Source of the DNA: Pyxidicoccus parkwaysis
GTDB lineage: Bacteria > Myxococcota > Myxococcia > Myxococcales > Myxococcaceae
Direction: 5' to 3'
DNA: 64,000 nt
Assembly: GCF_017301735.1 (NCBI RefSeq)
Contig: NZ_CP071090.1
Coordinates: forward strand, 9,662,001-9,726,000
The position numbers and the translations under genes were made by a program. Under the pieces are notes generated by a model. It was not told where the DNA came from and ran no database searches. It saw nothing but the letters and a program-made list of their open reading frames with translations. The first letter of the stretch is position 1. Each line of letters opens with the position of its first letter. Below are positions 1 to 9,333 of the stretch, piece by piece.

Positions 1-254
1 TTCGCGCGGTCCAATGACAGACGTTGGATGATGCCGGGCAGCCCGAGCGCGTGGTCACCGTGGAAGTGCGTGACGCAGATGCGAGTGATTTGCGTGGCGG
101 ACAGGCCCGCGAGCGTCATCTGGCGCTGGGTGCCTTCTCCGGGGTCGAACAGGATTCCCTCCTCGTCCCAGCGGAGGAAGTAGGCGTTGTGGTTCCGGTG
201 GCGCGTGGGCACCTGGCTGGCGGAACCGAGGACGATGAGCTCGCGGCTGGACAT
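1..254 (-). CDS. rnz: Ribonuclease Z, N-terminal part (runs off window)
   Basis: This is the first 84 codons of a metallo-beta-lactamase-fold endonuclease that matures tRNA 3' ends in the cytoplasm. The start codon is at 254 and the protein begins [10 protein letters not shown]. The zinc-binding motif THFHGDH is visible, with H63, H65, D67 and H68 placed as in RNase Z. The upstream GEGTQRQ block is also typical of the family. The remainder lies beyond the left edge, so completeness cannot be judged. It is divergent from the PilT-like gene. Confidence 0.9.
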   Translation of the reverse strand, partial: MSSRELIVLGSASQVPTRHRNHNAYFLRWDEEGILFDPGEGTQRQMTLAGLSATQITRICVTHFHGDHALGLPGIIQRLSLDRA

Positions 255-401
255 GGCAGGGACTCCCCCGTGCGAAGAATGGCACCCCGACGGGACCTCG
301 TGCAGGGGTCTGACACCGGGAGGGCGGGCTGTGGGAGGCTGCGCGCCTCTCGCTTTCGATGGAGTCGCCCCCTGAGCTCGTTCTCCACGCCCCTCGCCCA
401 G

Positions 402-1385
402 GTGATTGCCAATCTGCTCGCAGTGCTCTCGGACGCGGGCCGTCGCGTCGCGGAGCCCCCCGCTCCGCCGCTCACGATGGAGGACGCCGCGTTGGCGCTG
501 TTCTCCATCGCGGCGCAGGCGCGGGCCGCGCTCTTCTCGGTGTGGGCCGAGGAGGAGGAGGACGGGCAGGTCGCCTCGGGCATCTCGGTGTTCTTCAACG
601 TGCCGGATGAGCCTGGGACGGAGGGGCTGCTCGCGACGAAGCGCGAGCCGGTGCGGGTGCCGCTCGCGCTGGAGCTCTACCGTCCTTTGGGCGAGGCCAT
701 CGCCGAACTCGCGAAGCGGGGCTCCGAGGCGAAGCGGCACCGGCGGGGCAGCGTGCCGTTTCCCTTCGACGCGCAGGACCCAGGCACCGTATTCCGCGTC
801 CTCTTCACGGACGGAGAATTGGGGACCTGGGTGACGGCGACAGCGCGGGACAGGGCGACGCGGGCGGCCTTCCCGTCGTTCTCGGAACTGCCGCTGTCGA
901 GAGAGGACGCGGCCTTTCTGGAGGACACCTTCTTCCGGCTGGACTCGCTGTTCCAGGGGAAGCTGGTGGTCTTCAGCGGAGAGCGGGGCTCGGGGCGGAG
1001 CACGTCGCTCCATGCGGCGATGGAGGCGCTGCCCGACGACGTGCGTGGGTTCGCCGCGCTGGAGACGCCAAGGGCGCTCGACCCGCGCCTCGCCATGGTG
1101 AACCCCGGCTCGGCGGGCATGGTGAACGTGCTGAGGGCCTTTTTGAGACAGGACCCGGATGTGGTGATGGCGGACGAAGCGCGCACGCCCGAGGAGCTGG
1201 AAATGCTGCTCAAGGCGTCGATGACGGGCCATGCGACGGCAGCCGTCATCGAGGCGCCGACGCCCGTGGCCGCGCTGGCTCGGATTCAGGAAGCCGTGCC
1301 CGGGCTGCCTGTCTCACCGCTCATCGTGCATCACGTGCGGGACGCGCAGACCGGTGCACGACGCATCACCGTGCATCGGGGCTGA
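402..1385 (+). CDS. Degenerate PilT/GspE-like secretion ATPase
   Basis: About 327 residues if the GTG at 402 is used. No candidate start has a clear ribosome site, and in-frame starts at 279 and 300 are possible. The C-terminal half has the layout of type II secretion/type IV pilus ATPases. There is a P-loop-like GERGSGRST (residues about 193-201), a Walker B-like stretch [10 protein letters not shown], and a [12 protein letters not shown] stretch matching the His box. The P-loop lysine is Arg199, and the second histidine of the His box is absent, so normal ATP hydrolysis is doubtful. The N-terminal half is acidic and not recognised. It may be a regulator of pilus or secretion function. It is convergent with the dioxygenase gene. 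Confidence 0.65.
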   Translation: MIANLLAVLSDAGRRVAEPPAPPLTMEDAALALFSIAAQARAALFSVWAEEEEDGQVASGISVFFNVPDEPGTEGLLATKREPVRVPLALELYRPLGEAIAELAKRGSEAKRHRRGSVPFPFDAQDPGTVFRVLFTDGELGTWVTATARDRATRAAFPSFSELPLSREDAAFLEDTFFRLDSLFQGKLVVFSGERGSGRSTSLHAAMEALPDDVRGFAALETPRALDPRLAMVNPGSAGMVNVLRAFLRQDPDVVMADEARTPEELEMLLKASMTGHATAAVIEAPTPVAALARIQEAVPGLPVSPLIVHHVRDAQTGARRITVHRG

Positions 1386-1468
1386 GCTGCTGGGACTCAT
1401 GCGCCCGCGCGGAATGCGAAGTCGCGTGAGTGCCGCATCATCGTTCATCGGCGCCAGGCCGCTCGGTC

Positions 1469-2302
1469 TCAAACGAACCCGCGAGGAGGCATGGCGGGCG
1501 AGCGGTGCAGCCAATTGTCCTCGGGGTACATGGCGGTGCCGTCGATGAGGTGCAGCGAGTAGGCGTGGCGACTCTTCGGCGAGGTGTTGGGTCCGCTGCG
1601 GTGGGGCAGCAGTCCGTGGAGCACCACGAGCGTGCCCTTCTCCACCTCCAGAGGGAGCATGCCGTCTTCAGGCACGGGCGTGGCGTCGAGCACGCGGAAC
1701 GCGGTGCCTCCGCCCTCGGCGCGAACGAAGCGCTTCTTGAGACCCAGCCGATGTCCACCGGGCAGCGCCCACAGGCAGCCGTTCTCCAGCGTCGCGTCTT
1801 CGAGCGCGAACCAGAAGCCGAGGCAGGTGGTGGGCTCCGTGTAGAGGAACGTGGAGTCCTGGTGCGAGTTCACCTCGCCGCCGATGTGGGGCTGCTTGAA
1901 GATGTACATGGATTGCAGGAGCAGGGGCTTCTGCATTCCCAACTCGGAGGCCAGTGAGGCCAGCGCGGGCGTACGGGAGAACCGGTCGAAGCGCGGGTCC
2001 AGGTCGTGGAGCGCGTGGCCAATCTTGTTGATGGACAGCGCCTTGTCCTGCTTCAGCGAGCCGTCCGGAAGGAAGGCGCCTTCCTCGAAGAAGAAGCGGA
2101 TGCGGTCTCCCGAGGCGAGGAAGTAGTCGTCAGACGTCCGGGTCTGCTCGTGGGTGGTGAAGACGGAGACGGTCTCCGGTGCGAAGCCGGCGACCAGTTC
2201 CTCCGCGCGGGCCTTGAGCGCGTCACAGTCCGAGGCGGAGACGAACCCCGGAAGCACGAGGTAGCCCTGCTGCTCGAACTGCCTGGCCCGGTCCGTCATC
2301 AC
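1469..2302 (-). CDS. Phytanoyl-CoA dioxygenase (PhyH) family protein
   Basis: A 277-residue protein of the Fe(II)/2-oxoglutarate oxygenase superfamily, PhyH branch, which hydroxylates small molecules or acyl-CoAs in the cytosol. The iron triad is visible: H147 and D149 in NSHQDST, and H234 in LLPHRSGPN. An arginine in SRHAYSLHL is the probable 2-oxoglutarate ligand. Length and motif order match full-length family members. The substrate cannot be read from sequence, and no pathway genes adjoin it. It is transcribed divergently from the kinase at 2514 across about 210 bp that hold both promoters. Confidence 0.85.
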   Translation of the reverse strand: MMTDRARQFEQQGYLVLPGFVSASDCDALKARAEELVAGFAPETVSVFTTHEQTRTSDDYFLASGDRIRFFFEEGAFLPDGSLKQDKALSINKIGHALHDLDPRFDRFSRTPALASLASELGMQKPLLLQSMYIFKQPHIGGEVNSHQDSTFLYTEPTTCLGFWFALEDATLENGCLWALPGGHRLGLKKRFVRAEGGGTAFRVLDATPVPEDGMLPLEVEKGTLVVLHGLLPHRSGPNTSPKSRHAYSLHLIDGTAMYPEDNWLHRSPAMPPRGFV

Positions 2303-2513
2303 TGCCTCCCGTGCGCGGAGGGCGGTTCCTCCGGCGCGCTCGGGATTATCTCACGGGGTCCCTGGGGGCGCAGGGCACACGGATGGCGACGGGGTCGACT
2401 GCCCCGGCTCCGAGCCAAATCTCACTCACGAGGGAGGTTACCCCATCGTTTACCCATGAGGTAGTGTCGGCGCACGGACGGAGCGAACCGCCCTCCCTCC
2501 GACAGGGGCTCTC

Positions 2514-3974
2514 ATGGAGACACAACGGGCATTGAAGGACCTCGGGCCAGCCTCGCTTCCACCGGGCACGGAGGTGGGCTCATGGCGCGTGCTGGAGCTC
2601 AGAGGCCGAGGCAATTACGGCGCCGTCTACCGCGTCGAGCCCCTCGGCGACCCCGGCTCCGGGCCCTTCGCGCTCAAGCTGGCCACGCACCCCGTGGACC
2701 CTCGCTTCGACCGCGAGGCGGAGTTGCTCTCTCGCGTCCAACACCCCGCGGTGCCCCGGATTCATGCTCACGGACTGTGGGCCCACCCGGCGGGTCCGTT
2801 TCCCTTCCTCGTCATGGATTGGGTGGAGGGACAGCCCCTCTATGACTGGGGACGCGAACAACACCCCACCTCGCGGCAGGTGCTTCGGCTGCTCGCACAG
2901 GTGGCCCGCGCACTGGAGGCCACGCATGCGGTGGAGGCCGTCCACCGCGACGTGAAGGGTGACAACGTGCTCGTGCGCGTGAGCGACGGGCAGGCCTTCC
3001 TCACCGACTTCGGCGCGGGCTACATCCGCGGGGCTCCCACGCTCACCGCGCCTCCGCTGCCTCCAGGCACGCCGCCATACCGAAGCCCGGAGGCCGTTCG
3101 CTTCCAGTGGGGCTACCGCAGCCATCCCACCGCTCGCTACGAAGCGCAGCCCGCGGATGATGTGTTCGCACTCGGCGTCACCGCGTACCGGCTCGTCACC
3201 GGGAGCTATCCGCCGCCTCCTCGCGTCGAGGGCATGGACATACAAGACGACGACGCGATGCCGCTGGTTCCTCCGCGACTGCGCAACCCCGCCGTGTGCC
3301 AGGAGTTGGACGCACTCATCCTTCGCATGCTCGCGGAGCATCCCGAGGAACGCCTGGGCCAGGGCAGCACGCTCGCTGTCGCGCTTGCACTGGAGGAGGC
3401 GGTGCGGACCTCGGGCCCACATGCGGACGTGCCGCTCTCGGGGTCCGCCGTTCCCCCAGCCATCGCAACCCAGGCGACTCCGAGACTCACCGGGCACGTC
3501 TCCTCTCGAACCACCGAACCTCGTGATGAACCCAGCCCGGTCCGGTGGGTCTGGTTCGCAATGGCCGTGGTGTGCCTGTCCCTGATGTCCGCGGCCACGG
3601 GCTGGTTCCTGCGCCCCACCCAGGACGCCATGACCTACGCGGAAGCCACTCCGCTCCAGGAGGCTCGCGATGGCGGCACCGTGTCCGTGGGGGACGCCGC
3701 TGTCGCCGCTCCTGTCACCATCCTCGCGCCCGTTCCCTCCTTCACCGCGCCGCCCGGGCTGGGCCTGCCCTTGCCGGAGCGTCCCTTCCCCGGTCAGCGC
3801 AAGCCTCCCTGCAACCGCAAGGGCGAAATCGAACTGCGCGGCGGCTGCTGGTACGAGCTCGCCCGCGTGAAGTCCCCCTGCGACGAGGATGCCTACGACT
3901 ACAAGGGCGCCTGCTACCTGCCCTCGTTCCCCGTCCAGCGCGCTCCCACCTCGGCACCCTCCACGAGCCCCTGA
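2514..3974 (+). CDS. Membrane Ser/Thr protein kinase with Cys-containing tail
   Basis: A 486-residue eukaryotic-like (Hanks-type) kinase. The glycine loop is GRGNYG (31-36), the ATP lysine K55 lies in FALKLA, the catalytic loop is HRDVKGDN with D146, and the metal aspartate D165 lies in DFG. The activation-loop end has a Ser-Pro-Glu (APE-equivalent). A single membrane segment (about 343-365) separates the cytoplasmic kinase from a short outside domain. That tail has four cysteines (PPCN, GGCWYE, SPCDED, GACYLP) that could form two disulfides. The architecture implies a receptor whose small sensor binds an external signal. It is monocistronic or leads into the DUF938 gene, 68 bp downstream. 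Confidence 0.92.
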   Translation: METQRALKDLGPASLPPGTEVGSWRVLELRGRGNYGAVYRVEPLGDPGSGPFALKLATHPVDPRFDREAELLSRVQHPAVPRIHAHGLWAHPAGPFPFLVMDWVEGQPLYDWGREQHPTSRQVLRLLAQVARALEATHAVEAVHRDVKGDNVLVRVSDGQAFLTDFGAGYIRGAPTLTAPPLPPGTPPYRSPEAVRFQWGYRSHPTARYEAQPADDVFALGVTAYRLVTGSYPPPPRVEGMDIQDDDAMPLVPPRLRNPAVCQELDALILRMLAEHPEERLGQGSTLAVALALEEAVRTSGPHADVPLSGSAVPPAIATQATPRLTGHVSSRTTEPRDEPSPVRWVWFAMAVVCLSLMSAATGWFLRPTQDAMTYAEATPLQEARDGGTVSVGDAAVAAPVTILAPVPSFTAPPGLGLPLPERPFPGQRKPPCNRKGEIELRGGCWYELARVKSPCDEDAYDYKGACYLPSFPVQRAPTSAPSTSP

Positions 3975-4042
3975 GTCTCCCGCCAACGGAGCCTCTCCTC
4001 CGCGCTCGCGCGGACCACGGAGGATGTGAGAGACCCACGGGC

Positions 4043-4645
4043 ATGAAGCGTCATGCCCCGTCCACGGAACGCAACCGCGAGCCCCTGCTCGCCGTCCTTC
4101 GTGAAGTGCTGCCCGCCTCGGGCACGCTGCTGGAAATCGCTAGCGGCACCGGCGAGCACGCCGTCTTCTTCGCCCGCGCCTTCCCCCACCTCACCTGGCA
4201 GCCCACCGACGTCGAGCCCGAGTCCCTCGCGAGCATCGCCTCATGGCGCGCCGGGGAATCCCTCCCCAACCTGCTGCCGCCGCTCACGCTCGATGCAAGC
4301 AGTGACACGTGGCCGGTGTCCACGGCGGACGCCATCCTCAATGTGAATATGATTCACATTTCACCCTGGGCCGCGTGTCAGGGATTGATGCGGGGCGCGG
4401 GCAGGGTGCTCGTACCGGGCGGGTGCCTCGTCCTGTACGGCGCCTACTTCGTCGAGGGCCGCGAGACGGCGCCCAGCAACCTCGCCTTCGATGCATCCCT
4501 GCGCGAGCGCAACCCGGCCTGGGGCGTGCGCCAGCTCGGAGACGTCACCGCCGAAGCCGCTCGCCACGGGCTGGAGCGCGAGCGCGTGGTGGACATGCCC
4601 AGCAACAACCTCGCGCTCGTCTTCCGCAAGCGACCGGGCCGCTGA
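4043..4645 (+). CDS. DUF938 family SAM-dependent methyltransferase-like protein
   Basis: A 200-residue protein starting at ATG 4043 (MKRHAPSTERNREP). It matches the DUF938 family throughout: the N-terminal NREPLL stretch, the SAM loop LEIASGTGEHAVFFA and the DAILNVNMIHISPW motif are all present. These proteins have a Rossmann methyltransferase fold, but no substrate is established. It lies 68 bp downstream of the kinase and could be cotranscribed with it. It looks intact and its base composition is like its neighbours. Confidence 0.88.
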   Translation: MKRHAPSTERNREPLLAVLREVLPASGTLLEIASGTGEHAVFFARAFPHLTWQPTDVEPESLASIASWRAGESLPNLLPPLTLDASSDTWPVSTADAILNVNMIHISPWAACQGLMRGAGRVLVPGGCLVLYGAYFVEGRETAPSNLAFDASLRERNPAWGVRQLGDVTAEAARHGLERERVVDMPSNNLALVFRKRPGR

Positions 4646-4826
4646 GCGACCTGTCATCGTACACGAAGCCCTGGCAATGAAGCCCCGCTGACACCCGCTG
4701 GGAAAGAATGCGGACCGGCGCACATGCACCTAGGGCAGCCCCCCTTTACGCCCCAGGCCTCCGCCACTAACACCAGCAGTGGCGGCCGGGTCGCACCGCG
4801 CCGCGAGGTGGGAGGGGGAGGGACTC

Positions 4827-5684
4827 ATGCTGGATGCAGGCTCGAAGGCCGGTGGCCGCGATGCCGCCTTGTTCGCCTCCGTCGTCCACGCGGGCTCACG
4901 CCAGGCTCCGGACCGGCGGCGCACGCTGTGGCTCCTGCCGCTCGTGCTCGGCGTCCACGCAGGGGCCATCGCGGGACTGACGGCCGTCTGGCATGGAGAC
5001 CCTGGCGCCCGGCGAGCCTCGGACGACTCCGGAGACCTGGTGCTCCGCCTCGTGTCCGCACCGCCTCCGCCTCCCGCTGCCACGGCGGCCTCCGCGCCAT
5101 CCCATGTCGTCCGTAGAACGGTGGCGCGGCGGGCCCGTCCCTTCCCGAAGCCCACGCTGCCGCAGCCGACGCCAAGGCCCCCCGAGGAGGCGACGCCTCC
5201 CGTCGAGGAAGCACCACCGCCGCCCGACGCCGCCGAGGAGTCAGGCACGGACGTCGCGGCCTCGGCCCCTGCGGGCGGCGTGCCTGGAGGCGTCGCGGGT
5301 GGCGTGGTGGGTGGGCTCGTGCGCGGCGTGCTGGGCGCGAACAACCCGGGCCTCGTGCTCACGACGCCGCCACGTCCCACCGAGGAGCAGCTCAAGTCGT
5401 GGCGCGAGCAGTACTTCGAGACGATGTTTCGCGACCGCTTCGAGAATGTGCGCTACCCGCACCAGGCGGCCATGGCGGGCATCCAGGGCCGGCTGGTGGT
5501 GCGCATCTCCGTGGGCACGCGGGGGCAGATTCTCGCCCTGAGCGTGCTCGGCAACTGTCCGCACTACGTGCTCTGCGACGCCGCGATGCAGGCCGTGCGC
5601 GACGCCGCGCCCTTCCCGCCGCCACCGCCGGAGCTCGGCGCGCGTGTCACGGTGGAACTGCCGTTCAACTACCACCTGCGCTGA
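4827..5684 (+). CDS. TonB-like energy transducer / C-terminal TonB-domain protein
   Basis: A 285-residue protein. The ATG at 4827 follows a GGAGGGGGAGGG ribosome site. It has an N-terminal cytoplasmic stretch, one membrane helix (LWLLPLVLGVHAGAIAGL), and a long Pro-rich region (residues about 75-140). A Gly/Val linker (GGVPGGVAGGVVGG) is followed by a C-terminal TonB-like domain with a Gly-Arg-Leu-Val-Val strand, ending in FNYHLR. A Cys pair (GNCPHYVLCDAAM) sits in the C domain. Proteins of this build pass proton-motive force to outer-membrane receptors. No ExbB/ExbD or receptor is adjacent, so the partner is unknown. Confidence 0.8.
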   Translation: MLDAGSKAGGRDAALFASVVHAGSRQAPDRRRTLWLLPLVLGVHAGAIAGLTAVWHGDPGARRASDDSGDLVLRLVSAPPPPPAATAASAPSHVVRRTVARRARPFPKPTLPQPTPRPPEEATPPVEEAPPPPDAAEESGTDVAASAPAGGVPGGVAGGVVGGLVRGVLGANNPGLVLTTPPRPTEEQLKSWREQYFETMFRDRFENVRYPHQAAMAGIQGRLVVRISVGTRGQILALSVLGNCPHYVLCDAAMQAVRDAAPFPPPPPELGARVTVELPFNYHLR

Positions 5685-5694
5685 GACGGCTCAG

Positions 5695-5724
5695 GCGCGC
5701 CCGTGAAACGGAAGGCGGGCGCGC
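5695..5724. terminator. Two-way hairpin between convergent genes
   Basis: A perfect 9-bp inverted repeat, GCGCGCCCG at 5695-5703 and CGGGCGCGC at 5716-5724, with a 12-base loop. It fills the 56-bp gap between the TonB-like gene and the DUF4153 gene, which point at each other. There is no T tract, so it is a plausible but unproven terminator. Confidence 0.5.
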
Positions 5725-5740
5725 AGACGTCATCGGTGGC

Positions 5741-7462
5741 TCACTCCGGGCGCACGGTGGTGTCCACCGACTGGAGCGCCCACCGGGCCCGCGCGTGCGA
5801 GAGGTTCCACTCGGGCCACGAGCTCGCGGCCGGCAGCCGCTCGGCGTACTGGCGCAGCAGGTCCGTCCGCCACGCGGGCCCCTGGGCCGTGTCTCGCACC
5901 AACTCGGGCACCGCGTCCGAGGAGAGGCCGGAGAGGTAATAGACATCCGGGCCGCTCGCGTCCGTGGCGCGCTCGATGTTGAGACGGACGATGAGCGCAT
6001 CCGGGTTGATGGCATTCACCGCGAGCACCGCGCCCAGCGCCGTGACGAAGGCGCCAATGGCAAAGCGCTCGGGTCTCCACCACAGCGTCACCGCGCGCCA
6101 CGTCAGCACCGCCCCCAGCGCGTACATGAACACGTGCGTGAAGAGGCGCAGGCGCGTGTAGCCGAACGCATCCTCGTAGAGCGTCATGCGCTTCACCGCC
6201 GAGGCGAGGATGACCACCGTCAGCGCCACCATCAGCGTCGCCCCCACGCGGAACACACCCTGCGCCAGTGGAGACTCACGGCGCGTCCAGCGCGCCAGCG
6301 CCATGACGAGGCCCAGCGTCATCATCGACACGAGGAGCAGCTCGAAGAAGCCCCGGCGCGCGTACTCCGCATAGGTGTAGCCCTCGGCGGGAGACGACGC
6401 GCCGCCGATGAACAGGTACGCCACCTGGAAGCCCGCGAAGACGAGGAAGAGCGCGTCCACCGCGAGGATGAGCGTGAGCGCCTCGGTGAGCCCCAGGCGT
6501 GGACGGGCCGGTGTGGCCTCGGCCTCGCCGCGCTCTGCGCCCCTGCGCCGGCGCAGCGCATGCCCCAGGGCCGCCGCCGCCACGAATGCGGAGAACCCCG
6601 CCCCCATGAGCCGGCCGAGGGTGCTCCCGAAGAGCGTCCACACGTCCACGCTCCACAGCCGGTTCATGGCCACGGCGAACGCGGCGTCCGCGGACTGGAG
6701 GAGGACACAGAAGACGAGCAGCACCGGCAGCGCGATGAGCACGCCTCTCACGAAGGGCAGCAGGCGAGGCGCATGCTCACGCGCGGACCGCAGGTCCACC
6801 GTGTCACGGATGAGCGCCGGGGGATACAGGAGGCCTCGGAACGTGGAGGCCAGCGCCACCAGCGGGTAACCCATCAAGCCCAGCCGCTGCACGCGACCCG
6901 CCGCCCAGAGGTGCGTGAGCAGCAGGAGCAGCGCGGCCGAGGTCAGCAGGTTGAGCGCGAGCAGCCACTCGCTCGCGCGCACCGCGACGAAGCCGGAGAT
7001 GATGAGCAGCGGCGCCGCGAGCCACGCATTCGGCCGGGCACGCTGCCAGCCCTCGCGCCCGCCGAGCACCACGAGCGTCCCCATCAAAGCCGCGACGACG
7101 ATGGGGAAGGACACGCCCCACAGGGGCCGGTCCAACAGCACCTCCGCGAGCACGCCCAGGCCCAGCGCCGCACCCAGCGTGGCGCGAGGCGCGCGAACCT
7201 GCGGCAGCAGCGGAGTGGTGCGCGGCGCCTGACGGTGGGCCGTGACGACAGGACCGCTCTCTGTCGTGCCCCTGGAGGGTGGGGGCCGAGGTGACGACGT
7301 CCTCGGAGATGTGGCCGCCCCGGGTGGCGTCGCCCCGAAGGATGAAGCCTCGGGCGCCGACACCCGGGAGGATGCCGGAGTCGATGCACCGGAGGGCGTG
7401 GCCTCGGGCGGCGACGTCAGGGACGGCGCGGGCGTGGAATCCGGCGGGACATACGTGCTCAT
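5741..7462 (-). CDS. DUF4153/DUF4173 polytopic membrane protein
   Basis: A 573-residue protein. I start it at the ATG at 7462, which has GAGGTG five bases upstream, rather than an in-frame start further out. About 90 residues of Ser/Pro/Thr-rich cytoplasmic sequence precede a large hydrophobic region with roughly 12 membrane segments. The stretch EGYTYAEYARRGFFELL is a hallmark of the DUF4153/DUF4173 group, whose function is not established. The C-terminal 80 residues are hydrophilic and contain a DVYYLSGLSSDAVPEL segment. It stands alone on its strand between two hairpin or promoter regions. Confidence 0.82.
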   Translation of the reverse strand: MSTYVPPDSTPAPSLTSPPEATPSGASTPASSRVSAPEASSFGATPPGAATSPRTSSPRPPPSRGTTESGPVVTAHRQAPRTTPLLPQVRAPRATLGAALGLGVLAEVLLDRPLWGVSFPIVVAALMGTLVVLGGREGWQRARPNAWLAAPLLIISGFVAVRASEWLLALNLLTSAALLLLLTHLWAAGRVQRLGLMGYPLVALASTFRGLLYPPALIRDTVDLRSAREHAPRLLPFVRGVLIALPVLLVFCVLLQSADAAFAVAMNRLWSVDVWTLFGSTLGRLMGAGFSAFVAAAALGHALRRRRGAERGEAEATPARPRLGLTEALTLILAVDALFLVFAGFQVAYLFIGGASSPAEGYTYAEYARRGFFELLLVSMMTLGLVMALARWTRRESPLAQGVFRVGATLMVALTVVILASAVKRMTLYEDAFGYTRLRLFTHVFMYALGAVLTWRAVTLWWRPERFAIGAFVTALGAVLAVNAINPDALIVRLNIERATDASGPDVYYLSGLSSDAVPELVRDTAQGPAWRTDLLRQYAERLPAASSWPEWNLSHARARWALQSVDTTVRPE

Positions 7463-7600
7463 GACTGCGCACCTCGAACGGGAGACGGCTCGGAACGTCC
7501 CCAAGATGCGCACGTCTCCACGCCGGAAAGTCCCGCTCCACGGCGAACGGTCGCGGCCCGGCGCCGGACGGTCCGTCCCCTCCCGTGGTCGGCAGACCCC

Positions 7601-8008
7601 TTACCCGGCGCGCATCCAGCCTTCGCGCTCCAGCAGGTCCGCCACGCGCGCGGCCACCTCGTCGCGGATGCGCTCCACCTGCTGCACCGAGCGGCCCTTC
7701 GGGTCCTCCAGGGGCCAGTCCTCGCGCTTGAGGCCCTTCACGTGGGGGCACGCCTCACCGCAGCCCATGGTGATGAGCCATTGCGCGTCCTCGGCCAGCG
7801 CGTCGGTGAGCAGACGGGGCTTCGCTTCGCCCAGGTCGATGCCGATTTCGCGCATCGTCTCCAACACTTCCGGGTGCACCCGCTCCGCGGGCTGCGTCCC
7901 CGCGGACGTGGCGCGCGCCCTGTCCGGGTCCGCCATCACGTTGAAGAACGCCGCCGCCATCTGCGAACGGCCGGCGTTGTGCACACAGGCGAAGATGACC
8001 TTGTTCAT
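7601..8008 (-). CDS. Arsenate reductase / low-MW protein tyrosine phosphatase family
   Basis: A 135-residue cytosolic protein starting at ATG 8008 (MNKVIFACVHNAGRSQMAA). The phosphate-binding CX5R loop is C8-VHNAG-R14-S, as in thioredoxin-coupled ArsC and low-MW phosphatases. A cysteine in the ITMGCGEACPHVKG stretch is typical of the ArsC branch, which reduces arsenate through a Cys cascade. No arsR, arsB or acr3 gene is adjacent, so an arsenic role rests only on the family. It is divergent from terC. Confidence 0.87.
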   Translation of the reverse strand: MNKVIFACVHNAGRSQMAAAFFNVMADPDRARATSAGTQPAERVHPEVLETMREIGIDLGEAKPRLLTDALAEDAQWLITMGCGEACPHVKGLKREDWPLEDPKGRSVQQVERIRDEVAARVADLLEREGWMRAG

Positions 8009-8313
8009 CTCAATCCCTTCGTCACTTCTTGAGCTTCGGCGCGCCCCTCCCCCGCGCGCGATGGTTGGTCGGGTCCACGCAGCCCACCTGAGCGGCGTGC
8101 CCCACGAGGCTGTCACAACTCACGCACGGATGCTCGGGAAGAGAGCTGGCAGCTTTGCCCCCGGTTGCCCTTGTCTGTCTTTACGCAGCCCGTCATGACT
8201 GCCGGACACCTGTCTGTCACGAGACCGGGGCGGCGCCGACCCCACCAGTCCCCACCTGGGGAGCGAGCGCTGGCGACTGGCTGCCCGGAGGGATGCATAG
8301 GTTGGACGGAGCC
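8009..8313. other. 305-bp divergent intergenic region (arsC-like / terC)
   Basis: This gap holds the promoters of the ArsC-like gene (leftward) and the TerC gene (rightward). GGACGGAG sits just before the TerC start. Short GC-rich palindromes occur (for example around CACCTGGGGAG at 8268-8278), but I could not fit them to a named riboswitch. No small gene is convincing here. Confidence 0.4.
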
Positions 8314-9309
8314 ATGCACCCCTTTCCCACATGGATATGGGTGGTCTTCTGGGCGGTGGTGCTGTCGCTCATCGCCGTGGACCTGACGGCCCACCGGGGC
8401 CGCCACGGCGAGTCCCGCCGTGCCGCCGTTCTCTGGAGCTGCGTGTGGGTCTCCGCGGGGCTGCTCTTCAACCTGCTCGTGTGGCGCGTCCTGGGCGCAC
8501 AGGCCGCGCAGGAGTACCTCGCCGCCTACTTCATCGAGAAGAGCCTCAGCCTCGACAACGTCTTCGTCTTCCTCGTCATCTTCCGCGGCCTGGGCGTCCC
8601 CTCTCGCGCCCAGCACAACGTGCTGTTCCTGGGCATCTTCGGCGCGCTCGTCTTCCGCGCCCTCTTCATCTTCCTGGGCGCGGCGGCGCTGGAGCGGTGG
8701 CAGTGGGTGGCCTACGTCTTCGGCACCATCCTCCTCGTCACCGCCTGGCGCGTGCTGCGCGAGGACCCGGCCCAGCAGCAGGAGAACCGGGTCGTCGGCT
8801 GGCTCGCGCACCGGCTGCCGGTGACGGAGAAGTTCCACGACAAGAAGTTCTTCGTGCGGCTCGAGAGCGGCCGGCGCGTCATCACGCCGCTCCTGCTGGC
8901 GCTGATGGGGCTGGAGCTGTCGGACATCCTCTTCGCCGTGGACTCGGTGCCCGCCGCCTTCTCGGTGACGGAGGACACCTTCGTCCTCTACAGCTCCAAC
9001 GCCTTCGCCATCCTCGGCCTGCGCGCGCTGTACCTGCTGCTGGCCGGCGCCGTGGGGCAGCTGCGCTACCTCCACTACGGCCTGGCCGGAGTGCTGGCCT
9101 TCGCGGGGCTGAAGATGGTGCTGGGGCAGTGGGTCCACGTGCCGCCGCTGATGTCCGTGGGCATCATCGCCGCGCTCATCGGCGCGGCGGTGTGGGCCAG
9201 CCTGCGCGCGCGGCGGAGGGAGGCCCGCACCTCGACGCCCGCGGTGCCCGCGCGCGGCGGGGAGCGGGAGCGCCGCGAGCCCAGGCACCCCACCGAAGCG
9301 GAGGCCTGA
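8314..9309 (+). CDS. TerC family integral membrane protein
   Basis: A 331-residue inner-membrane protein starting at ATG 8314 (MHPFPTWIWVVFWAVVLSL), four bases after GGACGGAG. About eight to nine hydrophobic segments are present. The family motifs FIEKSLSLDNVFVFLVIF and ELSDILFAVDSVPAAFSVT are visible, with the paired membrane aspartates thought to handle metal ions. TerC/Alx proteins are linked to manganese export or tellurite resistance and often act on metals at the membrane. The hydrophilic tail is Arg/Glu-rich. No other ter genes adjoin it. Confidence 0.9.
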   Translation: MHPFPTWIWVVFWAVVLSLIAVDLTAHRGRHGESRRAAVLWSCVWVSAGLLFNLLVWRVLGAQAAQEYLAAYFIEKSLSLDNVFVFLVIFRGLGVPSRAQHNVLFLGIFGALVFRALFIFLGAAALERWQWVAYVFGTILLVTAWRVLREDPAQQQENRVVGWLAHRLPVTEKFHDKKFFVRLESGRRVITPLLLALMGLELSDILFAVDSVPAAFSVTEDTFVLYSSNAFAILGLRALYLLLAGAVGQLRYLHYGLAGVLAFAGLKMVLGQWVHVPPLMSVGIIAALIGAAVWASLRARRREARTSTPAVPARGGERERREPRHPTEAEA

Positions 9310-9333
9310 GCCGGCGCGTCCCGTGACGGGAGG

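Noticed and set aside
5399-7294. A 631-codon plus-strand frame opposite the DUF4153 gene
   Set aside because: Composition is Arg/His/Gln-rich without any motif, whereas the minus-strand frame encodes a clear membrane protein.
8120-8313. A possible yybP-ykoY (manganese) riboswitch before terC
   Set aside because: TerC genes are often controlled this way, but I could not place the conserved internal loops. An Infernal scan with the Rfam yybP-ykoY model would settle it.
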